Assembly (NCBI RefSeq): GCF_002873455.1
Contig: NZ_MCUN01000007.1
Coordinates: forward strand, 234,653 to 298,652
Direction of reading: 5' to 3'
DNA length: 64,000 bases
DNA from: Vibrio splendidus
GTDB lineage: Bacteria > Pseudomonadota > Gammaproteobacteria > Enterobacterales > Vibrionaceae
This document shows positions 45,688 through 53,752 of the stretch, one piece after another. The position numbers and the translations under genes are program-made. Below the pieces are notes generated by a model. It was not told the DNA's origin, made no database searches, and was given only the letters and a program-made list of their open reading frames with translations. Each line of letters begins with the position of its first letter. The stretch's first letter is position 1.

Positions 45688-45709
45688 AAGCTGCTCAAAT
45701 GAGCAGCTT
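45688..45709 (-). other. Hairpin between gcvH and gcvP
   Basis: AAGCTGCTC / GAGCAGCTT, a perfect 9-bp stem with a four-base loop, followed on the transcript by AATTTTAG. Partial terminator or RNA-processing/stability site that could set gcvH above gcvP. Confidence 0.6.
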
Positions 45710-45729
45710 TATCGTAATGAGGTTACCTA

Positions 45730-46110
45730 TTAGTCTTCTTCTACAGAGCTTAGGTATTCTTCCGCATCTTTAAGGTTGTTTAGTTCAGACGCATCAGACA
45801 TCTTCACTTTAACAATCCAACCACCTTCATAAGATTCTTCGTTAATTAACTCTGGGCTATCTTCTAATTCTTCGTTGATTTCTACGATTTCGCCAGAGAT
45901 TGGTGCGTAGATATCAGAAGCTGCTTTCACTGACTCAACGAGAGAGAAGCTTTCGCCAGCTTCAATTTCGTCTCCAGTGTCTGGCAGGTCAACAAACACA
46001 ACGTCACCTAGTAGCTCTTGAGCGTGCTCAGAAATACCGATAGTTACAGTACCGTCACCGTTGTCTTTTACCCACTCGTGGCTGTCTGCAAACTTTAGTG
46101 TATTGTCCAT
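45730..46110 (-). CDS. gcvH: Glycine cleavage system H protein
   Basis: The 126-residue lipoyl carrier shuttles the aminomethyl group between GcvP and GcvT. The lipoylation lysine sits in [20 protein letters not shown] (about residue 63). Length and order of strands are standard. GGAG sits before the ATG. It lies between glyA and gcvP in one operon. Confidence 0.97.
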   Translation of the reverse strand: MDNTLKFADSHEWVKDNGDGTVTIGISEHAQELLGDVVFVDLPDTGDEIEAGESFSLVESVKAASDIYAPISGEIVEINEELEDSPELINEESYEGGWIVKVKMSDASELNNLKDAEEYLSSVEED

Positions 46111-46160
46111 TGCTATTCTCCAAAAATTTATGAGGTTTTAATTTAAATCTTAAAAACGGT

Positions 46161-47453
46161 TTAACGGTAAAGAGGGAAGCGCTTGCAAAGCTCTTTAACT
46201 TGCTTGCGAACACGTTGCTCAACTTCAGCATTGCCTTCAGGGCTTTCAATTAAGCCATCAAGTACATCGCCGATCCATTCACCGATAAGTTTGAATTCTT
46301 CAGTGCCAAAACCACGAGTGGTCCCAGCTGGCGTGCCTAAACGGATACCAGAAGTAATCATAGGCTTCTCTGTATCGAATGGTATGCCATTTTTGTTACA
46401 TGTGATCCCAGCACGCTCTAACGCTTCTTCTGTTACGTTACCTTTCAAGCCTTTAGGGCGAAGGTCAACCAGCATTAGGTGTGTGTCTGTTCCGCCTGTC
46501 ACAATGTCACAACCGCGAGTTTGCAACACTTCAGCGAGAACTTTTGCGTTATCGATCACTGAATCAATATAAGTATTAAATTCTGGGCCAAGAGCTTCGC
46601 CAAACGCCACTGCTTTCGCTGCGATAACGTGCATTAGTGGGCCGCCTTGAAGGCCTGGGAATACTGCAGAATTAATCTTTTTGTTGATGTCTTCGTGGTT
46701 AGTCAGAATCATGCCGCCGCGTGGGCCACGAAGTGTTTTGTGCGTTGTTGTGGTTACAACGTGTGCGTGTGGTAGTGGGCTAGGGTGAGCACCTGTCGCA
46801 ATAAGACCCGCGATGTGTGCCATATCGACCATTAGGATAGCGCCAACTTCGTCAGCGATTTCACGGAACTTAGCGAAATCAATAACGCGTGGGATAGCAC
46901 TACCACCAGCAATAATCATTTTAGGTTGGCTTTCGATAGCTAACGCACGAACTGCTTCGTAATCTATTTCTAGAGTGTCGCGGTCTACGCCATATTGAAC
47001 GGCATTGAACCATTTACCAGACATTGCAGGGCGCGCACCGTGTGTAAGGTGACCACCAGCGTCAAGAGACATACCAAGGATTGTGTCGCCAGGTTGAAGT
47101 AGGGCAAGTTTAACTGCGCCGTTTGCTTGAGCACCAGAGTGAGGCTGCACGTTTGCGTATTCACATTTGAATAGCTGCTTTGCTCGTTCAATCGCGATAG
47201 CTTCAACGGTATCTACGTGCTCACAACCACCGTAGTAACGGCGACCTGGGTAGCCCTCTGCGTATTTGTTGGTAAGGCAAGTGCCTTGAGCTTGCATTAC
47301 TGCTTTAGAAACAATGTTCTCAGAAGCAATAAGTTCGATTTGCTCGTTTTGACGAGTGTTCTCTGCTTGGATTCCAGCAAATACTGCGTCGTCTGTTCCA
47401 GATAGGTTCGTAGAGAAAAAACTGTCTAAGCTATGATTTTGGTAAGCGTTCAT
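46161..47453 (-). CDS. glyA: Serine hydroxymethyltransferase (gcv-linked copy)
   Basis: It interconverts serine and glycine with tetrahydrofolate/methylene-THF. The PLP lysine is in [15 protein letters not shown], and the N-terminal active-site region is [32 protein letters not shown]. At 430 residues it is ~13 longer than E. coli GlyA owing to an N-terminal extension. It is first in glyA-gcvH-gcvP, so glycine cleavage supplies methylene-THF to make serine. Vibrios usually carry a second glyA elsewhere. Confidence 0.95.
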   Translation of the reverse strand: MNAYQNHSLDSFFSTNLSGTDDAVFAGIQAENTRQNEQIELIASENIVSKAVMQAQGTCLTNKYAEGYPGRRYYGGCEHVDTVEAIAIERAKQLFKCEYANVQPHSGAQANGAVKLALLQPGDTILGMSLDAGGHLTHGARPAMSGKWFNAVQYGVDRDTLEIDYEAVRALAIESQPKMIIAGGSAIPRVIDFAKFREIADEVGAILMVDMAHIAGLIATGAHPSPLPHAHVVTTTTHKTLRGPRGGMILTNHEDINKKINSAVFPGLQGGPLMHVIAAKAVAFGEALGPEFNTYIDSVIDNAKVLAEVLQTRGCDIVTGGTDTHLMLVDLRPKGLKGNVTEEALERAGITCNKNGIPFDTEKPMITSGIRLGTPAGTTRGFGTEEFKLIGEWIGDVLDGLIESPEGNAEVEQRVRKQVKELCKRFPLYR

Positions 47454-47796
47454 TATCGAGACCTTTCATTAAGCTAATGGTGATTGTTTTTATAGTCCAT
47501 TAGGTCTTACGTTGATTTCTGCATCGGTATCGTTTGCGCTATATAGGTATAGATAAACGTGAATTGCGTTATAAATATACTCTTACAGCGTCTAAGCGAT
47601 CGTTGTAGGGTCAATGCAGCACGAATTGTTTCCCAAAAAGTTCGGGTAAAAAACAGCTCTTACAAATGTTAAATCTATCATCTGCTGCAAGCTGAAGTAG
47701 CATCTCTTCATCTAACAAGTCGATAACATAGCCCCGATAAAATCAATTTTCAACAAAAATTTCCAATAGGAAACAACTTTTCTTGTTTTGCTACAG
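47454..47796. other. Divergent regulatory region glyA / XRE-cupin gene
   Basis: This AT-rich 343-base stretch holds the glyA promoter and upstream part of the regulator. I looked for a glycine riboswitch on both strands and did not find its conserved core. No small gene is supported. Confidence 0.45.
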
Positions 47797-47829
47797 GGAG
47801 CACGCTTTATTTCTCTGCGTGCTCTTTAA
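47797..47829 (+). terminator. Terminator-like hairpin before the XRE-cupin gene
   Basis: GAGCACGC (47798-47805) / GCGTGCTC (47817-47824), 11-base loop, then TTTAAT. It lies 70 bases before the regulator start, so it either ends a short upstream RNA or acts as an attenuator. Confidence 0.55.
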
Positions 47830-47894
47830 TCAACAAAGCGCTTCATGCAACAATGAAATTAATAGACAGGAAGCAAGAATTTAATGAGGGACCT

Positions 47895-48518
47895 ATGTCA
47901 GAAGACATTTATGATGAGTACCCATCTTTAACGTTGGCGAAGGAAACGTTAGACCAGAATATCGAACCACTTAGGCTAGGCCAGCGCATTAAAGATATCC
48001 GCGGCAAGCTTGGTATCACGTTAGAAGAAGCGAGCCAACGTACTGGTTTAGCTCGCTCTACGCTCAGCAAAATTGAGAACGAGCAAATCTCGCCAACCTT
48101 CCAAGCGATGCAAAAATTAGCAATGGGCTTGCAAATAAATATGCCCCAACTGTTTGAGCCACCGCGGAAAAAGGTCGCAACAGGGCGTCGTGACTTAACT
48201 AAGGCGGGGCAAGGAAAGCCACACCCAACACCGACTTACGAACATGAGTTACTTGCCACAGAGCTTTCTAATAAGAAGATGATGCCGTTTAAGAGCCGCG
48301 TGAGAGCGCGTACTTTTGAAGAGTATAACGATTGGGTTCGCCATGATGGTGAAGAGTTCTTAATGATCATTTCTGGTGATGTGATGTTCTACTCAGAATT
48401 TTACGAACCCGTACCTATGAGTGAAGGCGATAGCATGTATTACGATGCCAATATGGGTCATATGCTTATCTCGACCAGTGCAGAAGACGCGCTCATTTTG
48501 TGGGTGACTGCAAAATAA
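47895..48518 (+). CDS. XRE-family regulator with C-terminal cupin
   Basis: I chose the ATG at 47895 (GAGGG five bases upstream) rather than 14 codons earlier. The HTH (~32-86) is IRGKLGITLEEASQRTGLARSTLSKIENEQISPTFQAMQKLA. The cupin (~130-205) has WVRHDGEEFLMIISGDVMFYS. Such proteins often repress catabolic operons and bind the substrate or an amino acid in the cupin. Sitting between glyA-gcvHP and gcvT, it is a strong candidate regulator of glycine cleavage; this is inference from position. Confidence 0.87.
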   Translation: MSEDIYDEYPSLTLAKETLDQNIEPLRLGQRIKDIRGKLGITLEEASQRTGLARSTLSKIENEQISPTFQAMQKLAMGLQINMPQLFEPPRKKVATGRRDLTKAGQGKPHPTPTYEHELLATELSNKKMMPFKSRVRARTFEEYNDWVRHDGEEFLMIISGDVMFYSEFYEPVPMSEGDSMYYDANMGHMLISTSAEDALILWVTAK

Positions 48519-48586
48519 ATTAACAATCTTAGAATTTCTTATAGTGGATGCAAACGTTTGCTTTTGTTTCGAACGTTAAGCATTAG

Positions 48587-48625
48587 ACGCGATATTGGTG
48601 TGATAATCATCAATATCGCGTTTTT
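48587..48625 (+). terminator. Terminator of the XRE-cupin gene
   Basis: ACGCGATATTG / CAATATCGCG stem with a T run (TTTTTG), ~70 bases past the stop. Confidence 0.88.
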
Positions 48626-48920
48626 GTATGTATCGAATAATTGTTTTTAAATTGTTAAATGTCACATTTTGAGCTGTTTGACTATTGTTAAGGGTGTAAA
48701 ACTGACGCAGGCTTGTTTATTATAGTGAACACGGTTTACTCATGTTGATTGAAGTTTACTGAAGTGAATTCTTAGAAAGTGAGTTGTAGAGCTTTTGTAC
48801 AGCTAACCTGATTTATCAAGCTAACGATATAAGCCTATATAAAAGACATCACTTTTTACTATCTACTGTTTCTAAGGTTAAGACGCCAAAGTTACTGACG
48901 CGATTACGCTGAGGTGACTA
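48626..48920. other. Upstream region of gcvT
   Basis: AT-rich leader and promoter region. No glycine-riboswitch core (such as the CTCAGG and GGACAG elements) is visible, and no convincing -35/-10 pair stands out. Confidence 0.4.
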
Positions 48921-48956
48921 ATGATGAAACTTATCGTTAGAAGCGACTCTAAATAG
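48921..48956 (+). CDS. Possible 11-codon leader ORF before gcvT
   Basis: TGAGGTGA, a near-perfect ribosome site, sits three bases before ATGATG; the frame reads Met-Met-Lys-Leu-Ile-Val-Arg-Ser-Asp-Ser-Lys, TAG. It ends 55 bases before gcvT. The strong site for so short a frame suggests a regulatory upstream ORF, or chance. Confidence 0.4.
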   Translation: MMKLIVRSDSK

Positions 48957-49011
48957 AGATATAAGCGGCAGACTCGATTTGGAAAGCCTGCAACGCTTCA
49001 TGGAGAAGAAA

Positions 49012-50145
49012 ATGACTCAAGAACACGCTAATCAAGACCTACTAACAACACCACTGCATGCACTTCACGTTGAAGAGGGTGCAAAAATGGTTCCTTTCGC
49101 TGGCTACGATATGCCAGTTCAGTATCCACTAGGTGTAAAGAAAGAGCATTTACACACTCGTGATGCTGCCGGTCTTTTTGATGTTTCTCACATGGGGCAA
49201 CTTCGTCTTCATGGCGCGAATGCAGCTGCTGTCTTAGAATCTTTGGTTCCTGTAGATATTATTGACCTTCCTTCTGGTAAGCAGCGCTACGCGTTCTTTA
49301 CTAATGAGCAGGGCGGCATTATGGATGATCTGATGGTGGCTAACCTAGGCGATCACCTATTTGTTGTTGTGAACGCGGCTTGTAAGACACAAGATATCGA
49401 CCATCTAACTGCGCACCTTCCTGCTGACGTAGAAATGGAAGTGATTGATGATCGCGCTCTATTAGCACTTCAAGGCCCTAAAGCGTCTGAAGTTTTAGCT
49501 CGTTTCCAACCAAGTGTTGCAGACATGCTGTTCATGGATGTTCAAAAAGTCGATATCGACGGCGTTGAATGTATCGTGAGCCGCAGTGGTTACACGGGTG
49601 AAGATGGCTATGAGATTTCAGTACCGAACGATCACGCTGAAGCGCTTGCTCGTAAATTAACATCAGAGGCAGAAGTAGAGTGGATCGGCCTTGGCGCTCG
49701 TGACTCACTTCGTCTTGAGTGTGGTCTATGTCTATACGGTCACGATCTAGATACAACAACAACTCCAGTAGAAGCTAGCCTTCTATGGGGTATTCAAAAA
49801 GTGCGTCGTACTGACGGTGAACGTGCAGGCGGTTTCCCTGGCGCTGATGTCATCCTTGAGCAAATCGCAACGAAAGATGTTCAACGTAAGCGTGTTGGTC
49901 TAGTGGGGCAAACTAAAGCGCCAGTACGTGAAGGTGCAGAGCTGTTTGATGCTGAAGACAACAAGATTGGCGTTGTAACAAGCGGTACTGCCGGTCCTAA
50001 TGCGGGTAAACCTGTTTCGATGGCTTACGTTCGTACTGATCTATCGGTTATTGGCACTGAAGTATTCGCTGAAGTTCGTGGTAAGAAACTACCTATGACA
50101 GTTGAAAAAATGCCATTCGTACCTCAACGTTACTACCGCGGTTAA
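49012..50145 (+). CDS. gcvT: Glycine cleavage system T protein (aminomethyltransferase)
   Basis: It moves the methylene carbon from aminomethyl-GcvH to tetrahydrofolate, releasing ammonia. I chose the ATG at 49012 (GGAG six bases upstream). Motifs: FAGYDMPVQYPLGVKKEHLHTR, AGLFDVSHMGQ, SRSGYTGEDGYEI and GLGARDSLRLECGLCLYGHD. Normal length for the family. Unlike E. coli, gcvT is separated from gcvHP, divergent across the XRE-cupin gene. A strong terminator follows. Confidence 0.97.
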   Translation: MTQEHANQDLLTTPLHALHVEEGAKMVPFAGYDMPVQYPLGVKKEHLHTRDAAGLFDVSHMGQLRLHGANAAAVLESLVPVDIIDLPSGKQRYAFFTNEQGGIMDDLMVANLGDHLFVVVNAACKTQDIDHLTAHLPADVEMEVIDDRALLALQGPKASEVLARFQPSVADMLFMDVQKVDIDGVECIVSRSGYTGEDGYEISVPNDHAEALARKLTSEAEVEWIGLGARDSLRLECGLCLYGHDLDTTTTPVEASLLWGIQKVRRTDGERAGGFPGADVILEQIATKDVQRKRVGLVGQTKAPVREGAELFDAEDNKIGVVTSGTAGPNAGKPVSMAYVRTDLSVIGTEVFAEVRGKKLPMTVEKMPFVPQRYYRG

Positions 50146-50176
50146 TCTCTTTTAAGATAAACCACCAAGCTTAATG

Positions 50177-50230
50177 AAAAGCCTATTGTTTACTTCTTTG
50201 TATTGAGGAGTTTAACGGTAGGCTTTTTTG
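50177..50230 (+). terminator. Terminator of gcvT
   Basis: AAAAGCCTATTGTT / AACGGTAGGCTTTT, 14 pairs including two G-T, followed by T residues. Confidence 0.85.
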
Positions 50231-50409
50231 TTTTCCGTAACGTATAAAACTTAGGACGATTGGCTGAGATAATTTGTCGATAAACTCGTTATAAAATGAT
50301 AGATGTAGCCATATCATTACAAATACTTACTATACTGATGGTGGTGACGTGTTATGGTGGCGATTCATCATTTTTGTAAATAAGTAGTAAAAGTTACAAG
50401 GAGTTAACT

Positions 50410-51465
50410 ATGAATGTGAGCCATACAATCAGTCCGGTTCGTAAAGTCGTTTTAGTGCTGTTAGCACCGTTTATTTATACATCTAGTGTATTGGCGACGG
50501 AAAACACGGCCGAGAGCATTCCTGATGTTGGTATCACTCCTTATATCGTGAATGGTAGCAACGCTTCGGTAACTGAGTTTCCTTCGATGGCAAGTTTGTT
50601 CATTGATCGTATTGATTATGATGGCTTTCATTCTCCAGGTCCTTACTGTGGAGCGACCATTCTCAACCCAACCCATATTTTAACTGCAGCACACTGTATT
50701 TATGGTGACGAGAATGCGCAGCTTTTTACTACGGTTGTTCCTCAACTAGAGAATACGTCTGAATTTCCGAATGGTAATATTCAGAAAGTCCGAGTGGCAG
50801 AGGTTTATTATCGCAGTGATTATTCGAATAGTTTAAGAAAGTTGTTACCAAATGACGTTGCAATTTTAAAGCTTGAAACATCACTCAATATCGGTGCGAA
50901 TATTATCCCTCCTTCCTCTGAAGTTTATAGAAGCTCTAGTAGTCAATTTGTCGCTGTTGGTCATGGAGATACGGCAACAGGTCAAGATGCCACAAGCCGT
51001 CTTCAAAAAGTTGACCTCACATATGTTGAAAATAATGTTTGTGCAGGTGTGTTTACCGATGGTGTCTCGTTAACGCGAAAACAAATTTGTTTTAGTGGTG
51101 CCCAGGGAGCCTCAAATTTGTATGGTGGAACTTGTCAGGGTGATTCTGGTGGTCCGGTATATTGGTGGGATGGTTCTGCATACCAACAAGTAGGGATTAC
51201 TAGTTTTGGTCCAACAACTTGTGGTAGTAGCTCAACTGTGACATCGGTATTCACTGAAATCTATGATTACAGATATTGGATTACAGATGTAGCTAATGGT
51301 GTAATCAATAGCTCTGAAACAGTTCAAATTTCAGCAACCGATGCCAAAAGAACGGCTTACGTCAATGCGAGAACGTCATCTGGTTCAGGTGGCGGCGGTG
51401 TATCATTTGGCTTGCTAGGTGCGTTAATGCTGCTTGGTGGGTTTAGAAAAATAATCTCTTGTTAG
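50410..51465 (+). CDS. Secreted trypsin-like serine protease with GlyGly-CTERM
   Basis: The 351-residue protein has a signal peptide (ends near VLA, ~residue 30), activation region PYIVNGSNAS, then the chymotrypsin fold with His in TAAHCIYGD, Asp in PNDVAILKLE and Ser in CQGDSGGPVYWW. The C terminus is a GlyGly-CTERM sorting tail: SGGGGVSFGLLGALMLLGG, then a basic end. In vibrios such proteases (VesA-C type) leave by type II secretion and are processed by rhombosortase. AAGGAG precedes the ATG. Confidence 0.93.
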   Translation: MNVSHTISPVRKVVLVLLAPFIYTSSVLATENTAESIPDVGITPYIVNGSNASVTEFPSMASLFIDRIDYDGFHSPGPYCGATILNPTHILTAAHCIYGDENAQLFTTVVPQLENTSEFPNGNIQKVRVAEVYYRSDYSNSLRKLLPNDVAILKLETSLNIGANIIPPSSEVYRSSSSQFVAVGHGDTATGQDATSRLQKVDLTYVENNVCAGVFTDGVSLTRKQICFSGAQGASNLYGGTCQGDSGGPVYWWDGSAYQQVGITSFGPTTCGSSSTVTSVFTEIYDYRYWITDVANGVINSSETVQISATDAKRTAYVNARTSSGSGGGGVSFGLLGALMLLGGFRKIISC

Positions 51466-51489
51466 AATTTAACCTTTAATGTTGGTTTA

Positions 51490-51527
51490 AAAACGGCCAG
51501 TCATTAAACAATGACTGGCCGTTTTGT
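51490..51527 (+). terminator. Bidirectional terminator after the protease gene
   Basis: AAAACGGCCAGTCATT / AATGACTGGCCGTTTT, perfect 16-bp stem and short loop. Confidence 0.94.
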
Positions 51528-51589
51528 TCTATTCACTTTAAGCCGTAGGTAGTCAGTGAATTGAATAGTCAATAGTGATTACTAAATGG

Positions 51590-51901
51590 TTATACACAGA
51601 AATCCGTCGGTACTTTTCTACTGTATCTTTCGATAATCTCATCCATCTCTGTTACTGCGTCGCTGATCCTTTCGATACCACCTTGCGCCACACCTTTTTC
51701 GCTTTGGCTCAATACAGAAAAAGCGTCTTTTAACTCTTTGTCTTCCAACATGTTGCCGTGTAACAACACCTCTTTGTATGTAAGTAGCCTATGCTGTACC
51801 GAGATAATTTGATTGCGGGTATTTTCTGATTCTAAAGCGTGCTTTATGCAAGGAAATGCCAATTTATAATGACTCGCAATTTCCAATTTAACGTGTTTCA
51901 T
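51590..51901 (-). CDS. Unknown 103-residue helical protein
   Basis: I start at the ATG at 51901; an in-frame TTG five codons upstream is possible. The protein looks all-helical and soluble (HYKLAFPCIKHALESENTRNQIISVQHRLLTYKEVL, ERISDAVTEMDEIIERYSRKV). No family is recognised. Ribosome site is weak. It is divergent from the small XRE regulator at 52118, which may control it. Confidence 0.6.
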   Translation of the reverse strand: MKHVKLEIASHYKLAFPCIKHALESENTRNQIISVQHRLLTYKEVLLHGNMLEDKELKDAFSVLSQSEKGVAQGGIERISDAVTEMDEIIERYSRKVPTDFCV

Positions 51902-52117
51902 ATTCGCAATTTGCAATTTATATGATTTCCCAACACTTGAATACTCAAGTTAACTAGCCTGTACGTTCAATACTGATCTAAGTACGAAAGTTTATGAAAC
52001 GTAACGTTTTTTAATTTTCGAATGATATGTCTTTGATGGTGTATGTAAACCGTCACAAGTCAATATGGTCTGTTTCTTGCTGAAATTAGGTCATAACTGT
52101 CTACTGAGGATGAGCTT

Positions 52118-52435
52118 ATGTCACAAGAACCCATCATAATGGCGCTGATTGAACGTAGGAAACAAGCCAATTTGTCTCAAGAAAAGTTAGCCTCCAGTGC
52201 GGGAATGAGTTTAAAAACCTATCAACGAATTGAGCGCGGTGAAGCTGATATCAAAATGTCTCAGTATCGTTCGCTTACGAGAACCTTGAAAGTCACCGAT
52301 TTGGATGTCGTGCTTGATATTGTTGGTGCATCACAAGCAACAGCGGAAGATGTAGCGGCGGTCAGTCGTTTACTGACCAGCGAAGAGCGGATGTTGTTAA
52401 TCAAGCTGATTTTGTCGGTCAAAAAACAGCAGTAG
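52118..52435 (+). CDS. Small XRE-family HTH regulator
   Basis: The 105-residue protein has a Cro/C1-type HTH over ~10-62 (RRKQANLSQEKLASSAGMSLKTYQRIERGEADIKMSQYRSLTRTL) and a short C-terminal helix pair (DVAAVSRLLTSEERMLLIKLILSVKK), probably for dimerisation. GAGGATGAG lies before the ATG. Target unknown; the divergent unknown gene at 51590 is the nearest candidate. Confidence 0.85.
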   Translation: MSQEPIIMALIERRKQANLSQEKLASSAGMSLKTYQRIERGEADIKMSQYRSLTRTLKVTDLDVVLDIVGASQATAEDVAAVSRLLTSEERMLLIKLILSVKKQQ

Positions 52436-52605
52436 AGTTTTGTTCCATTAGGTTATCTTAGAATACCTAACCTAGATTTCGAATACCTAGCGATCGAACA
52501 AATAGCCCGAGGAATAAATAACGTTAGGTATCTTTTTTTGTTTAAATAAACAGAGCTAGAACGGTTGTTTCATAGTTGACGTGTTCACTGGGAGACATCA
52601 AGTCA

Positions 52606-53016
52606 TTAATCCACTCTTCCGCGCAGTTGTTTGGTGGTACTTCTTTGCTTCTTGCTTTCTAAACGTCTTTTCTGAGAACCACGTGTTGGTTTCGTTGCTC
52701 GTCTTACTTTTTGAACTTTTGTCGCTTCCAAGATCAATTCTTTCAAACGCACCAAAGCATCGTCTCGGTTTTGTTCTTGCGTTCTATACTGCTGCGCCTT
52801 AATGATAATCACGCCATCTTTAGTGATGCGGCTATCTTTGTGTGCAAGCAGTTTCTCTTTATAGAAATCTGGTAGGGTGGAGTGCTTGATGTCAAAACGC
52901 AAATGTATCGCACTTGATACTTTATTGACGTTTTGGCCGCCTGCTCCTTGTGCTCTGATCGCAGTTAACTGAAGTTCCCAGTCTTGAATCGAAACAGAGT
53001 TAGATATTTGTAACAT
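52606..53016 (-). CDS. arfB: ArfB-type alternative ribosome-rescue factor
   Basis: ArfB (YaeJ) enters stalled ribosomes and hydrolyses peptidyl-tRNA. The catalytic GGQ is in [21 protein letters not shown] near residue 25. The long basic C-terminal tail ([23 protein letters not shown]) reads the empty mRNA channel. I start at 53016; ATG codons two and twelve positions earlier are less likely because family members begin close to the first strand. Length ~136 fits. Confidence 0.92.
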   Translation of the reverse strand: MLQISNSVSIQDWELQLTAIRAQGAGGQNVNKVSSAIHLRFDIKHSTLPDFYKEKLLAHKDSRITKDGVIIIKAQQYRTQEQNRDDALVRLKELILEATKVQKVRRATKPTRGSQKRRLESKKQRSTTKQLRGRVD

Positions 53017-53103
53017 AAACATCCATTTTGAACGGTAATATGGGGTCATGATACTGAATATTGGTTATGGTATCAGTAACTTTCTCAAAGAGTGGTAGTA
53101 GTG

Positions 53104-53709
53104 ATGAAAATAGATTTAACGGCATATGATGGATTAATCTTTGATATGGATGGTACGTTGATCGATACAATGCCAGCACATGTAAAGGCGTGGCAGCAAA
53201 CGGCTGAAGAATTCGGTTTTCATTTTGAAGCGTCTTGGCTGCATAGCTTAGGTGGCATGCCGAGTTATGAGATCGCGGGTGAGGTGAACAGTAAATACGG
53301 TTTATCGCTCGACCCACAAGCGGTTTCTACGTTTAAGATGGCGTCGTTTGCTGCGATTGAAGACAAAGGAGATATCATCCCTTGTACGCATTCTCTGTTA
53401 TTAGAAAATTTAGGTAGCAAGAAGATTGCCGTCGGGACGGGTAGCCAACGTAAAAGTGCAGAACAGTTGTTGGACAAAACAGATATCTTGAGCAAGCTCG
53501 ATATCCTAGTGACAGCAACAGACGTTAAGAATCACAAACCCAATCCAGATACCTTCTTAGATGCGTGTTTTGGTATGGGATTACAGCCAAAGCAGTGTGT
53601 TGTGTTTGAAGATACGAACTTAGGTAAACAAGCCGCTCATGCTGCGAAGATGGATTGTATTCTGGTGGTAGAAGGGAGCAAGTTAGAGTTTTACCCGGCC
53701 CCAAGTTGA
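53104..53709 (+). CDS. HAD-family phosphatase (YqaB-like)
   Basis: I chose the ATG at 53104 over a GTG four codons earlier. HAD motif I is DGLIFDMDGTLIDTMPAH, motif II VGTGSQR, the Lys is in TDVKNHKPNPDTF and motif IV VVFEDTNLGKQAA. The cap (~20-90) matches beta-phosphoglucomutase/fructose-1-phosphatase-like enzymes such as YqaB. Substrate is likely a sugar phosphate. It overlaps no neighbour and converges on the GGDEF gene through an inverted repeat. Confidence 0.9.
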   Translation: MKIDLTAYDGLIFDMDGTLIDTMPAHVKAWQQTAEEFGFHFEASWLHSLGGMPSYEIAGEVNSKYGLSLDPQAVSTFKMASFAAIEDKGDIIPCTHSLLLENLGSKKIAVGTGSQRKSAEQLLDKTDILSKLDILVTATDVKNHKPNPDTFLDACFGMGLQPKQCVVFEDTNLGKQAAHAAKMDCILVVEGSKLEFYPAPS

Positions 53710-53714
53710 TCGAG

Positions 53715-53752
53715 AGCCTAACAAGAGTGCTTGTACTATCTATTGTTAGGCT
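53715..53752. terminator. Shared inverted repeat between HAD and GGDEF genes
   Basis: AGCCTAACAA / TTGTTAGGCT, perfect 10-bp arms with an 18-base loop, overlapping the GGDEF stop codon. T runs are weak, so terminator function is likely but not certain. Confidence 0.6.

Noticed and set aside
46183..46572. 129-codon frame antisense to glyA
   Set aside because: Ser/Pro-rich mirror of the GlyA coding strand; no start signal.
48626..49011. Glycine riboswitch upstream of gcvT
   Set aside because: The conserved aptamer core is absent on either strand; CTGAGGTGAC at 48909 looks similar but is better read as a ribosome site before a short ORF.
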